Source: Chloroflexus islandicus
GTDB lineage: Bacteria; Chloroflexota; Chloroflexia; Chloroflexales; Chloroflexaceae
DNA length: 64,000 bases
Direction of reading: 5' to 3'
Assembly: GCF_001650695.1 (NCBI RefSeq)
Contig: NZ_LWQS01000093.1
Span: 1 to 64,000, forward strand
Numbering within the stretch: the stretch's first letter is position 1; each line of letters begins with the position of its first letter. The notes under the pieces are model-generated. The model was given only the letters and a program-made list of their open reading frames with translations. It did not search any database and was not told the origin of the DNA. Of the stretch, positions 53,733 to 62,865 are shown piece after piece. The position numbers and the translations under genes are program-made.

Positions 53733-54272
53733 AGGCGCCAAGGGGGCAAAGGCGCAGAGGGGTGACACGCAAAGATGCTGTAGAGCCGGACGGCTGTCCG
53801 GCTCCGCAAAGACGCAAAGTGGCGCTAAGGTTTCACACGCAAAGACGCAGAGAGCGCCAAGGAGCGCAGGGGGATTAGTTACACCTCTGCGCCTCGGAGC
53901 AACTCTCACTCCCCTCCCCCGCTGGGGGAGGGGTCGGGGGTGGGGGCACACCAAGGCAAAGGATGGGCAACAACCGCCGTAGCGCCGGACGGCTGTCTGG
54001 CTCCGCACAGGAGCGCAGGGGAATGAGATGAGCGCTATACCCTCACCCCCTTCCCCTCTCCCGCTGATGCGGGAGAGGGGCGATCAATCTTTTCATCTAA
54101 GGGAGTGGCTTGACCGGTAATCCAGCAGCTCCCCCTCTCCTGCCGTCAGGCGGGAGAGGGGGCGGGGGTGAGGGCCACTCCCCTCCCCTAGCGGGGGAAG
54201 GATTAGGTGTAGGGGTCATACGATGGCACAAAGCCTGCAAAGGGAGGCAGGGAGCGAAGAAGAAGGACGCTT
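53733..54272. repeat. Repeat-rich spacer (CGCAAAG words and family E hairpins)
   Basis: No gene seen. It holds words of the form CGCAAAGACGCAGAG (53750-53870), a CCGGACGGCTGTCCGG hairpin (53786-53801, with a similar one at 53984-53999), the CCCCTCCCCC/GGGGGAGGGG hairpin (53911-53934), and CCCTCTCCCGC/GCGGGAGAGGG (54054-54077). The next gene's ribosome site follows at the end. Confidence 0.7.
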
Positions 54273-55397
54273 ATGACCGATGCAATCGCTCGTTATCGCG
54301 CCAATTGGCAAGATGAGATCGAAAGCGCCGCACTGTACCAAGCGTTGGCCGAGGTCGAACAACAACCCAACCTTGCCGATATTTACCGCCAACTAGCGGC
54401 GGTTGAAGCTGAACATGCCCGCTTCTGGGAGGAGCAGATGCGCGCGGCTGGCGCGCCAATTCCGCCTAGACGGCTGGGTTGGCGCACGCGGGTGCTAATC
54501 TGGCTGGCGCGCCGGTTCGGGCCGGGGTTTGTGCTACCGACGATCGGCGATCGCGAGCGGATGGACAGCCGTGATTACGCGAGCCAACCTGAATCGCGCG
54601 CGACGCTGTTGCCGGCCCAAGAGCGGAGCCATGCCCGCGTATTGCAGAGTATTATCGGCAATACCGCCGGTGGATTAGAGGGAAGTGCTATTGCCCAACT
54701 CGAAGGCCGCCACCGTGCCACCAGCGGCAATGCGTTGCGGGCCGCCGTGTTGGGTGCGAGCGATGGCTTGCTCTCGAATTTCAGTCTGGTGATGGGTGTG
54801 GCTGGGGCTGATGTCAGCAACCGTAGCGTGTTGATCGCCGGGATGGCCGGCTTGCTCGCCGGCGCGTTTTCGATGGCGTTGGGCGAGTGGATTTCGGTGC
54901 AAAGCTCACGCGAGTTGTACGAACGCCAGATCGCCATTGAACGCGAGGAATTGGAGCAAAACCCGTCCGAGGAGCAGACCGAGCTGGCCCTGATTTATCA
55001 AGCCAAAGGACTGCCCGCCGATCAGGCGCAGGCCTTGGCGGCCCGCTTGATCGCCGACCGGCCCGCCGCGCTCGATACGCTCTCGCGCGAGGAGTTGGGC
55101 GTTGATCCCGAAGAACTTGGCGGCTCGGCATGGGAAGCAGCCATCTCGTCATTTCTCCTCTTTGCGATCGGCGCAATCATTCCGGTCGCCCCCTTCTTCT
55201 TCATCAGCGGTTTCGGCGCAGTCATCGCCAGTGTCATCTTGAGCGGGTTGGGCCTGTTTGGCATCGGCGCAGCGATCACCCTCCTCACCGGGCGCAGCGT
55301 CTGGTATTCAGGCACCCGCCAAGTCTTGGTCGGCCTGCTCGCCGCTAGCATCACCTTCGGCATTGGCCGCTTGATCGGCGTCTCACTAGGCGGCTAG
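54273..55397 (+). CDS. MbfA-type ferritin-like / VIT1 (CCC1) iron exporter fusion
   Basis: Predicted membrane iron transporter with a built-in ferroxidase. The N-terminal about 130 residues form a rubrerythrin-like bundle with 'DEIESAALYQALAEVEQQ' and 'VEAEHARFWEEQ', which carry the di-iron Glu and His ligands. A VIT1/CCC1 membrane domain follows from about 155 ('AAVLGASDGLLSNFSLVMGV' and 'GMAGLLAGAFSMALGEWISV' are the family signatures), with two more segments near the C-terminus. MbfA from Bradyrhizobium exports iron. AAGGA precedes the ATG at 54273. Confidence 0.87.
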   Translation: MTDAIARYRANWQDEIESAALYQALAEVEQQPNLADIYRQLAAVEAEHARFWEEQMRAAGAPIPPRRLGWRTRVLIWLARRFGPGFVLPTIGDRERMDSRDYASQPESRATLLPAQERSHARVLQSIIGNTAGGLEGSAIAQLEGRHRATSGNALRAAVLGASDGLLSNFSLVMGVAGADVSNRSVLIAGMAGLLAGAFSMALGEWISVQSSRELYERQIAIEREELEQNPSEEQTELALIYQAKGLPADQAQALAARLIADRPAALDTLSREELGVDPEELGGSAWEAAISSFLLFAIGAIIPVAPFFFISGFGAVIASVILSGLGLFGIGAAITLLTGRSVWYSGTRQVLVGLLAASITFGIGRLIGVSLGG

Positions 55398-55400
55398 CAT

Positions 55401-55427
55401 TTCATCCCAGCTTCATGTTTGTATGCT
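55401..55427 (+). promoter_or_regulatory. TTCAT direct repeat upstream of the two-component system
   Basis: TTCAT at 55401-55405 and 55412-55416 are exactly 11 bp apart, the spacing of OmpR/PhoB-type binding sites, and TATGCT (55422-55427) is a possible -10. Autoregulation of the following operon is likely. The same phased motif occurs before the PepSY gene at 61.2 kb. Confidence 0.45.
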
Positions 55428-55487
55428 ACCGTTAGGCCAGCAACCAACGCGCTGCGCAACCGCCGCAGCAACCACCGCGAGCGAGCG

Positions 55488-56183
55488 ATGCGGGTCTTAT
55501 TGGTAGAAGATGAACGCACCATTGTCGCTTATGTCAAGCGCGGTTTAGAAGAGCAAGGCTACGCGGTCGATGTTGCCTATGATGGCCGCGAGGCGCTCGA
55601 ATGGCTCGACGCCGCGCCATTCGATCTGGTCGTGCTTGACGTGATGCTGCCCGAACTCAACGGTCTCGAAGTCTGCCGCGAGCTGCGCGCGCGCGGCTTC
55701 CGGATGCCGGTATTGATGCTGACCGCGCGCGATACGGTTGATGATCGGGTGAACGGTCTCGACAGCGGGGCCGATGATTATCTGGTCAAGCCCTTTGCCA
55801 TTCGCGAACTGTTAGCCCGCCTGCGCGCCTTGGCCCGGCGCAGCGCCGACGCTCCCAAAACAACGGTGCTGCAAGTCGCCGATCTCACGCTCGATACAGC
55901 TACCCGGCGGGTGCGCCGCGCCGGCAAGCTGATTGAGCTGACGGCGAAAGAATACGCTGTGCTCGAATGCCTGATGCGCGCGCCGGGCAGAGTGTTAACC
56001 CGCACGATGATCGCCGAGCAGGTGTGGAATTACGACTCGTTCAATCAGTCCAATGTGGTGGATGTCTACATCCGTAACCTGCGGCGCAAAATCGACGATC
56101 CCTTCCCGGTGAAGTTGATCCATACGGTGCGCGGCGCCGGTTATCGCCTCAGCGCCGAGGAAGAACACGATGAGCCGGCTTAG
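55488..56183 (+). CDS. OmpR/PhoB-family response regulator
   Basis: The receiver domain has the acidic pair E7/D8, phosphoacceptor D51 ('VVLDVMLPEL'), T79 and K101. The C-terminal winged helix is of OmpR type ('LTAKEYAVLECLMRAPGRV', 'DVYIRNLRRKIDDP' and 'HTVRGAGYRL'). 231 residues from the ATG at 55488. Its last 14 nt overlap the sensor kinase, so both are made together. It belongs to the same family as regulators of metal, phosphate or envelope stress; its signal is not known. A TTCAT direct repeat lies 72 nt upstream. Confidence 0.95.
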   Translation: MRVLLVEDERTIVAYVKRGLEEQGYAVDVAYDGREALEWLDAAPFDLVVLDVMLPELNGLEVCRELRARGFRMPVLMLTARDTVDDRVNGLDSGADDYLVKPFAIRELLARLRALARRSADAPKTTVLQVADLTLDTATRRVRRAGKLIELTAKEYAVLECLMRAPGRVLTRTMIAEQVWNYDSFNQSNVVDVYIRNLRRKIDDPFPVKLIHTVRGAGYRLSAEEEHDEPA

Positions 56184-57570
56184 GACATTGCGGGTGCGTT
56201 TTGCGCTCTGGACTGCCGGATTGTTGTTGGCGACGATGCTTGGCTTCAGCGCGTTTGTCTATTGGCGCACCGCACAGGGGTTGCGCGAGTCGCTCGATGC
56301 CGGGTTGCGAGCTAGTGCAGCGCAAGTGGTGACCGGGATTGGCGGCGAGAATGTGAATATCGAGGATGGCCAGATCACGCTCGGTGATGCAGTAGCCGAC
56401 CCGGTTGCGCTGGCCCAACTGCAAGAGCAGGGGTTGACGATTCGCGTGCTGCGCAGCGACGGCACGATCGTGCAGGCGGTCGGTCTCTACCGCGACCTGC
56501 CGGTCGATCGCGCCAGCCTGCAAGCCGCTGGTGGCACGCCGGTCTTTAGCACCGTGCCGATCAGCGGCAGCGGCCACGTGCGCGTGTACACCTTACCGGT
56601 GCAAGAGCATGGCCAGTTGGCTGGTCTCGTGCAGATCATGCAATCGCTCGAACCGGTTGACGAGACGCTGCAACAATTGCTGATCGCGTTTGCATTCGGC
56701 ATTCCCGTGCTGAGCGGCTTGGCCGGAGTTGGCGGGTATTGGCTGGCGGCGCGCGCATTGCAGCCGATTGACGCGATCACGCGCACAGCGCAACAGATCT
56801 CGGCGGCAGATCTGCACGCGCGCATTGAACTGCCTCCCACAGCCGATGAAGTGGGCCGGTTGGCGGCCACCTTCAACAATATGCTCGAACGCCTCGAAGA
56901 CGCTTTCCGGCGCGAACGCCAATTCACTGCCGACGCCTCGCACGAGCTGCGCACGCCGGTCGCGGCGATGGAAGCCATCTTGACAGTGACGCGCGAACGC
57001 GCGCGCAGCGGCCCCGAATACGAGCAGGCGCTCGATGATCTGCTGGCGCAGACGCGCCGCCTGCGCAGCATGATCGAGGATCTGCTGCGGCTGGCGCGGG
57101 GTGAAGTGCGTTGCGACACTGAGCGCGAAGCGGTGAATCTCTCGTTCCTGCTGGCCGATGTGGTGGAAACACTGCAACCGCTCGCCGAAGAACGAGCACT
57201 AGCGCTCCACACCGATATTGCCCCCAACTTGACGCTCATCGGCGACAGCGACGGCTTGATCCGGCTCTTTCTCAATCTGATTGACAACGCCATCAAATAC
57301 ACGCCACGCGGTTCGATCACACTGCGCGCCGCGCGGGCCGGTGATCAGATTGAAGTGATGATCAGCGACACTGGCATCGGGATTGATCCGGCCCACCTAC
57401 CCCACATCTTCGAGCGTTTCTACCGGGTTGATCCATCGCGCAGCGCCGGCGGGGCCGGCCTTGGCCTCGCAATTGCCCGCCAGATCGTCACGGCGCATGC
57501 TGGCACGATCAGCGTTGCCAGCCAGTCCGGCCAAGGCACGACCGTCACGGTGCGGTTACCGGCGGTGTAA
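56170..57570 (+). CDS. Membrane sensor histidine kinase
   Basis: Partner of the preceding response regulator. Two membrane segments (about 12-32 and 170-192) frame an extracytoplasmic sensor of about 135 residues. A HAMP linker (about 193-245), the phosphoacceptor H258 in 'FTADASHELRTPVAAMEAIL' and an HATPase domain follow (N box 'NLIDNAIKYTPRG', G boxes 'DTGIGIDP' and 'GGAGLGLAIARQI'). 466 residues. The sensor domain has no recognisable ligand motif. The gene overlaps the regulator by 14 nt. Confidence 0.95.
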   Translation: MSRLRTLRVRFALWTAGLLLATMLGFSAFVYWRTAQGLRESLDAGLRASAAQVVTGIGGENVNIEDGQITLGDAVADPVALAQLQEQGLTIRVLRSDGTIVQAVGLYRDLPVDRASLQAAGGTPVFSTVPISGSGHVRVYTLPVQEHGQLAGLVQIMQSLEPVDETLQQLLIAFAFGIPVLSGLAGVGGYWLAARALQPIDAITRTAQQISAADLHARIELPPTADEVGRLAATFNNMLERLEDAFRRERQFTADASHELRTPVAAMEAILTVTRERARSGPEYEQALDDLLAQTRRLRSMIEDLLRLARGEVRCDTEREAVNLSFLLADVVETLQPLAEERALALHTDIAPNLTLIGDSDGLIRLFLNLIDNAIKYTPRGSITLRAARAGDQIEVMISDTGIGIDPAHLPHIFERFYRVDPSRSAGGAGLGLAIARQIVTAHAGTISVASQSGQGTTVTVRLPAV

Positions 57571-58305
57571 GGCTCGTGCCGGAATGATTGGCAGGCGTGT
57601 GTACCGCAGAGGCGCGGAGGATGAGATGATCCTTTGCGTTTTGATACTGCCCCCACCCCCGGCCCCTCCCCCGCTGGAGCTGAGGGGGATGGTCTACCGC
57701 AGAGGGCGCGGAGGACGCGGGGAAGGACAGGGACACAAGCGCGCTCGTATCCCTCGCCAAACCTGTTGTGTGCTGCACAGTTTGCACATAGCTCTTATCT
57801 CCCGGCCCCTAGCCCACTTTCCGGCTGTCATTGCGAGGGAGCGGCGGCACCCAGCCGCGCTGGGTGCCGCCCGATCGAAGCAATCTCCCGCTGCAGCGGT
57901 ACGAGCCAGCTTTGGGATGGAAGGCGCTGAAGGGGCGGGCGACCCTTACGAAGCTCGCTGCGCGGGTTGATCGGTGAGTGATGGCGTTCCGCTCTCGCGG
58001 GAGATTGCTTCGCCTCGCGGCGGGCATCACATCGTGATGCCCCGACCGCACGGCGCGCAATAACACGTGGGGAGCAGCGCTTCGCCCCAACCATTTGCCC
58101 CTGCGCGATTTGGCGTTGCCCCCACCCCTTGCCCCTCCCCCGCTGGGGGAGGGGGATGATGACCATCCTCAAACCATTCGTTGCGCCCCCTGCGACCTTT
58201 GCGGCTTGGCGTTTGAAACCTCTGCGTCTTTGCTCACTCTGCGTCTTGATATGTTCCATTGTGCTATGATAAAACCACCACCGCAGGGATAACACGAGCG
58301 TACTC
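57571..58305. repeat. Repeat-rich spacer (families D and E)
   Basis: No gene seen. It holds CCCCTCCCCC...GGGGG hairpins (57661-57690, 58131-58155), words CGCAGAGG.GCGCGGAGGA (57605-57720), and a family D copy (57825-57890; GTCATTGCGAGGGAGCGGCG then GAAGCAATCTCCCGC) with its inverted partner (57995-58025). TATGATAAAACC near 58263 could be a -10 for the next gene. Confidence 0.7.
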
Positions 58306-59352
58306 ATGGCTGAGAACATCGCGAAACCCCGCCAACCCACCCACCGGGTCTGGCTCCAGTATCTGATCGCCGTGCTCGGTTTAGGGATCGTGCTGTGGTT
58401 TGCACTGCGCGCGATCGACACTCAAGAATTGTGGCAGGTGATAACGACTGCCAACCCGTGGTGGCTGCTCGCGGCTGTAATCTTTAAGTTGTTGACCCCG
58501 CTCGGCACTGCCGCACTCTATGCCAACGTTCTCCGCTTGCTGGGCCATCGCATCCGCGCCACCAGCCTCTGGCTCATCGCGCAAATGGCGATCGTGATTA
58601 ACATGGCCTTCCCTGCCGGGCCAGTCGCGATGAGCGCCTTTCTGCTCCACGTCTTCCGCCGCCGGCGCGTGCCGGAAGGTGTAACCACCGTCGCCGTCGC
58701 CCTCGATTCGCTCACCTACGAAACCGCCTTTTTCGGGTTGGTTGGGTTTGGGTTAGCCTACCTCTTCACCCATCGCAGCCTGAGTGTCGGCCAAATCACT
58801 GAAGTGGGATTAATCGCCTTTGCCATCGTGTTGGCCGGTATGTATCTGTGGGGCTTGCAACGCGATCGCGCCGACCTCACCCGCAAAGCCATCGCCGTCC
58901 AACAATGGCTGGCCCGCCACTTGCGCCAACACTGGCAACCAGCCAGCGTCGAACACTTTCTTGATGAACTTTACCGCGGCAAAGCCCTCGTCACCCAACG
59001 GCCCGCCGCGTTCGCCCGCTTGCTGGCCATTCAGATTGGCGTGCTCGCGCTCGATATGTTGACGCTATACTGCATCTTCCGCGCGATTGGCAACGATCCG
59101 CACCTCTCGGTGGTCATCCTCAGCTATAGCCTTGCCAGCTTCTTTGCCGCGCTAGCCCCCCTGCCGGGAGGCGGCGGCTCATTCGAGGCCACACTGGTGC
59201 TGGTCGCATCGCAACTCGGCATCCCCGCCGCCGTCTCGCTCGGCGCGACCCTGATCTACCGCGTGTTGGTCTTCTGGCTGCCCGGCATCGTAACGGCGGC
59301 TGCCTACCGGCTGGCGCTCAACGAAGCGCCAACCCATCACGAGTCGTTGTAA
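58306..59352 (+). CDS. YbhN/AglD-type lysylphosphatidylglycerol synthase transmembrane-domain protein
   Basis: An integral membrane protein (348 residues, about eight segments) of the UPF0104 family. 'NMAFPAGPVAMSAFLLHVFRRRRVP' (as fragments), 'ALDSLTYETAFFGLVGFGLAY' and 'APLPGGGGSFEATLVLVA' are the family hallmarks, the last being the conserved PGG.G..E motif. The family resembles the flippase half of MprF, but lacks the synthase domain. Lipid transport is an inference. ATG at 58306; the DUF1003 gene follows after 17 nt. Confidence 0.87.
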   Translation: MAENIAKPRQPTHRVWLQYLIAVLGLGIVLWFALRAIDTQELWQVITTANPWWLLAAVIFKLLTPLGTAALYANVLRLLGHRIRATSLWLIAQMAIVINMAFPAGPVAMSAFLLHVFRRRRVPEGVTTVAVALDSLTYETAFFGLVGFGLAYLFTHRSLSVGQITEVGLIAFAIVLAGMYLWGLQRDRADLTRKAIAVQQWLARHLRQHWQPASVEHFLDELYRGKALVTQRPAAFARLLAIQIGVLALDMLTLYCIFRAIGNDPHLSVVILSYSLASFFAALAPLPGGGGSFEATLVLVASQLGIPAAVSLGATLIYRVLVFWLPGIVTAAAYRLALNEAPTHHESL

Positions 59353-59369
59353 GTTGTGGAGAAGAGACT

Positions 59370-59882
59370 ATGTCTGCCGAACTGCCTCATCGGCCCCGCT
59401 CGCTCAGCGAACTGCGCCGGCAACGGCCACCGGTGCGTGATGTCAATAACGAACATGCTGAACGGATAAAACCGCTCGACCGGTTAGCGTTGGCGATCAC
59501 CGAACGGGTCGGAACAATGGGTTTTTTCTTTGTTATTTTCATCTGGACAGTGCTTTGGTTGGGATGGAATTTTCTCGCCCCGAAGCCGCTTCAGTTTGAC
59601 CCGCCGATGGCGTTTGTGTTTTGGTTATTTATTTCAAATATGATCCAAATCCTTTTGATGCCGCTGTTAATGGTGGGGCAAAATCTTCAGGGAATGCATG
59701 CTGAATTGCGTGCGCAAAGCGATTATGAGATCAATCTGCGCGCCGAGCGTGAGATTGATGCGATTTTGCAGCATCTTGAGTATCAAAACGCGCTCCTCCA
59801 CAAGTTGCTGGCTCACGCTGGCATTCCGGTTGAGGAACCAGATCCCGCCGAACAAAGCAACCCCGCTCAGACGAGCAGTTAA
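59370..59882 (+). CDS. DUF1003 membrane protein
   Basis: A 170-residue protein with two membrane segments in the centre ('GFFFVIFIWTVLWLGWNFL' and 'VFWLFISNMIQILLMPLLMV'). The phrase 'LDRLALAITERVGTMGFF' before them and 'RAQSDYEINLRAEREIDAIL' after are typical of DUF1003. The C-terminus is a helix with 'LEYQNALLHKLLAHAGIPV'. Function unknown. It probably shares a transcript with the YbhN-like gene. Confidence 0.88.
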   Translation: MSAELPHRPRSLSELRRQRPPVRDVNNEHAERIKPLDRLALAITERVGTMGFFFVIFIWTVLWLGWNFLAPKPLQFDPPMAFVFWLFISNMIQILLMPLLMVGQNLQGMHAELRAQSDYEINLRAEREIDAILQHLEYQNALLHKLLAHAGIPVEEPDPAEQSNPAQTSS

Positions 59883-60557
59883 TTGCACTGCGGCCCTCGC
59901 GGAGCCGGACAGCCGTCCGGCTCTACGGCACCTTCGGGTTGGCCCCCACCCCTTGCCCCTCCCCCGCTGGGGGAGGGGGATGGGCGCTTTCCGGCTGTCA
60001 TTGCGAGGGAGCGGCGGCGGCCAGCCGTGCTGGGCGCCGCCCGACCGAAGCAATCTCCTGCTCTAGCGGCACGAGCCGGCTCAGCGATGGCAGGACAGGA
60101 CACCCGGCCCTCAAGGGCCGGGCTATGGTTACGAAGCCCGCTGCGCGGACTGCTGGCCCCCACCCCTTGCCCCTCCCCCGCTGGGGGAGGGGGATGGGCG
60201 CTTTCCGGCTGTCATTGCGAGGGAGCGGCGGCGGCCAGCCGTGCTGGGCGCCGCCCGACCGAAGCAATCTCCTGCTCTAGCGGCACGAGCCGGCTCAGCG
60301 ATGGCAGGACAGGACACCCGGCCCTAAAGGGCCGGGCTATGGTTACGAAGCCCGCTGCGCGGACTGCTGGCCCCCACCCCCTGCCCCTCCCCCGCTGGGG
60401 GATGTGCCCCTCCCCCAGCCCTCTCCCGCTGGGGGAGGGGGATGGGCGCTTGCGCCGAGAGTACAGGGAATCATCGCCAGTCAAAAAATCTCTGCGGCCC
60501 TCTCACCCACCGGGATGAGCGGGCCGCAGCAGCAGCGAGGCTTATTGACCGTTACCG
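59883..60557. repeat. 214-bp tandem repeat, about 2.3 copies (families A, D, E)
   Basis: Unit starts (GCCCCCACCCCTTGCCCCTC type) lie at 59942, 60156 and 60370, exactly 214 bp apart. Each has a CCCCTCCCCC/GGGGGAGGGG hairpin, a family D element (GTCATTGCGAGGGAGCGGCG ... GAAGCAATCTCC) and a family A pair (CCCGGCCCT.AAGGGCCGGG then GAAGCCCGCTGCGCGG). The two full copies are nearly identical, so duplication is recent. No gene seen. Confidence 0.85.
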
Positions 60558-61127
60558 TTACGGTTGGGCAGGAGCAGCGGGTTGCTCGCTGTGCTCGCCG
60601 CCAACCTCATCTTGCGCGCCGTCGTGATGGTCAACCTCATTCGTCTCGTCTTGCTCGCCCGCCCGATCGGTGCTAGCGATCTGGCCGGTCGTCGCATCAA
60701 CCTTCACATCGGCGCCATTGCTTAGCTCGACGCTGTAGACCACCATACCGTTCTCGTTATCGAGCGAAGCCTTGACTAGCGTCGTGCCGGGATTCGCCGC
60801 CAGCGCCACGTCGATTGCCTGCTGTTCGCTGATCACCGCCTTGCTGGCCAACGCGGCAGCTTCAGCAGCTTCGCCAGCGTCAGATGCCTCCGGCGCTTCC
60901 TGCGCATCGGGCATTTCGGGGCCTTCCTGTGCATCCGGCGTTTCGTACCCCTCATCCGGCCCGACCGCCGGCGACGGCGCTGGCGGCTGCGCTTGGGCTA
61001 CCACCGCGACCGGGGCATACGCGGCGCTCTGAGCGTTGGCGCCGGCATTGCCCAGCGCGGCGATCCCGGCAGTCATCACGAGACCAAAAGCGACCATCGG
61101 AGCGAAGATGCGTGTCCAGCGTTTCAT
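60558..61127 (-). CDS. PepSY-domain exported protein
   Basis: A signal peptide (about 1-33, 'NAGANAQS') is followed by an Asp/Glu/Ala/Pro-rich region with 'TPDAQEGPEMPDAQEAPE' repeats (62-85), then one PepSY domain (about 98-152; 'AVISEQQAIDVALAANPGTT' to 'VKVDATTGQIAS'). An acidic tail with 'EVDHHDGAQDEVGGEHSEQ' could bind metal. PepSY proteins often accompany OmpR-type two-component systems and modulate envelope proteases. AGGAG precedes the ATG at 61127. A TTCA-repeat operator lies upstream. Confidence 0.85.
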   Translation of the reverse strand: MKRWTRIFAPMVAFGLVMTAGIAALGNAGANAQSAAYAPVAVVAQAQPPAPSPAVGPDEGYETPDAQEGPEMPDAQEAPEASDAGEAAEAAALASKAVISEQQAIDVALAANPGTTLVKASLDNENGMVVYSVELSNGADVKVDATTGQIASTDRAGEQDETNEVDHHDGAQDEVGGEHSEQPAAPAQP

Positions 61128-61185
61128 GGTTGTTCTCCTGTATCTAGGTGGTTTGTGTCCATCACTCCATCAGTGATGTGCCTAC

Positions 61186-61228
61186 ACCATAACGGGCCAA
61201 CATGAAGCCGCCGTGAAGCGAAGCTGAA
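61186..61228 (-). promoter_or_regulatory. Three TTCA repeats at 11-bp phase upstream of the PepSY gene
   Basis: On the minus strand TTCA occurs at 61228-61225, 61217-61214 and 61206-61203, exactly 11 bp apart, as for OmpR-family binding sites. TATGGT (61191-61186) is a possible -10 about 11 nt downstream. The same TTCAT phase is found upstream of the response regulator at 55.4 kb. The divergent cardiolipin synthase gene is 158 nt away and could share the site. Confidence 0.5.
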
Positions 61229-61385
61229 AGATGCACACGGAGCACGGGGAGGTAGGAAAAGCGCGACATCACCAACGAGGTCGCCGCCTGCGCCGGATGG
61301 CTCGCCTGTTCAGCGGTAAGTGCAAGCGTGTTACAGTATGGGAACCAGCCCAATGGGGCGAGCGAATGATCGGAGGAACAACGCG

Positions 61386-62849
61386 GTGCTAAGCCCAACC
61401 TTCTGGTCAGTGACCGGGGTCATCGTCCACGCGCTGATCGTGATGATCGCGCTCCTCGTGATCCCAACGAACCGGAAACCGTCATCTGCCACTGCGTGGC
61501 TGTTACTGATTGCGATTGCGCCGTACATCGGCATTATCATCTTCTTGCTCATCGGCAGTCCGGAACTCCCGCCGCGCCGCCGGCGCGACCAGCGCCAGAT
61601 GGGCCGGTTGATCGAGCAAGCGATTGCGCGCGCCGCATCCGACCCGGCAGCGCTCAGCTTGCTGCAACCCGCGCTGCCGCCATTCGCGCAGCCACACGCC
61701 GCCTTAGCGCACCGGCTCGGCGGGATGCCCGCTTTTGCCGGCAACCGGGTTGAGTTGCTGGACGACTACACTGCGATTCTTGAGCGGATGGCGCAAGATA
61801 TTGACCAAGCGCGCTACTTCGTCCACGTCGAGTACTACATCGTTGCCCGTGATAGCGCCACAGCGCACGTCTTCGCCGCGCTTGAACGCGCCGTCCAGCG
61901 CGGGGTGAAGGTGCGACTGTTGTTTGATCAGATCGGCTCGCGGAAGTTTCCCGGTCGCAAAGCAATGGAACACCACCTCACTGCGATCGGCGTTGATTGG
62001 CGCCCGATGCTGCCGGTGGGCAAACCCGGCGAATGGCTGCGCTTCGATTTGCGCAACCATCGCAAGCTGTTGGTGGTAGACGGTGCGGTTGCCTATACCG
62101 GCTCGCTCAACGTGATCGACCGCTCGTACCACCGCAAGGATGGCCTGTTTTACGACGAACTGTGCGCGCGGGTGAGCGGGCCGGTTGTCGCACAATTGGC
62201 GGCGGTCTTTGCCACCGATTGGCACGCCGAGACCGGCGAGTGGCTTGATGCGACGCACCACCCGGAACTGTACCAGCAGGAATGGCAGGCGACCGGTTCG
62301 TCACTCTGCCAAGTCTTGCCGAGCGGGTCGGGATTTGAGGATGAAAACAACCTGCGGCTGTTCACCGCCTTGATCCACGCTGCCCAACGCCGGCTGGTGC
62401 TTGTCACGCCCTACTTCGTGCCCGACGACGCGCTCGTGCTGGCGATGACCAGCGCCGCGCTGCGCGGCGTGCAGGTGACGCTGATCAATTCAGCGGCGAT
62501 GGATCAGATGCTGGTGGCATACGCCCAACGATCGTACTACGAACAACTGCTGCAAGCCGGGGTGGAAGTGCTCCAGTACCGGCAACCGATCTTGCTCCAC
62601 ACCAAAGCGATCGCGGTCGATGACCAGATCGCGCTGATCGGGTCAAGCAATCTCGATCTGCGTTCCTTCACCTTAAACATGGAAGTCTCGCTAGTGATGT
62701 ACGATCCAGCGGTCGTTGCCGAACTCCACCGCATCTTCGCCGGTTACATCAGCCGGTCAAACCGGGTCGAGCTAGCGGCGTGGCGCCAACGCCCACTCAC
62801 CCAACGCCTGCTTGAAAACATCGCCCGCCTCACCGCCGCCCTCCAGTAG
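61386..62849 (+). CDS. cls: Cardiolipin synthase (phospholipase D superfamily)
   Basis: Joins two phosphatidylglycerols to cardiolipin. Two N-terminal membrane segments ('VTGVIVHALIVMIALLVIP' and 'AWLLLIAIAPYIGIIIFLL') are followed by two PLD domains with HKD motifs: 'NHRKLLVVDG.VAYTGSLNV' and 'LHTKAIAVDDQIALIGSSNL' (each H.K...D...G). 487 residues from a GTG start at 61386, which has GGAGG 9 nt upstream. Earlier in-frame starts (GTG 61320, ATG 61338, ATG 61353) have no ribosome site. Confidence 0.92.
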   Translation: MLSPTFWSVTGVIVHALIVMIALLVIPTNRKPSSATAWLLLIAIAPYIGIIIFLLIGSPELPPRRRRDQRQMGRLIEQAIARAASDPAALSLLQPALPPFAQPHAALAHRLGGMPAFAGNRVELLDDYTAILERMAQDIDQARYFVHVEYYIVARDSATAHVFAALERAVQRGVKVRLLFDQIGSRKFPGRKAMEHHLTAIGVDWRPMLPVGKPGEWLRFDLRNHRKLLVVDGAVAYTGSLNVIDRSYHRKDGLFYDELCARVSGPVVAQLAAVFATDWHAETGEWLDATHHPELYQQEWQATGSSLCQVLPSGSGFEDENNLRLFTALIHAAQRRLVLVTPYFVPDDALVLAMTSAALRGVQVTLINSAAMDQMLVAYAQRSYYEQLLQAGVEVLQYRQPILLHTKAIAVDDQIALIGSSNLDLRSFTLNMEVSLVMYDPAVVAELHRIFAGYISRSNRVELAAWRQRPLTQRLLENIARLTAALQ

Positions 62850-62865
62850 CGCCATTGCGCACCGC

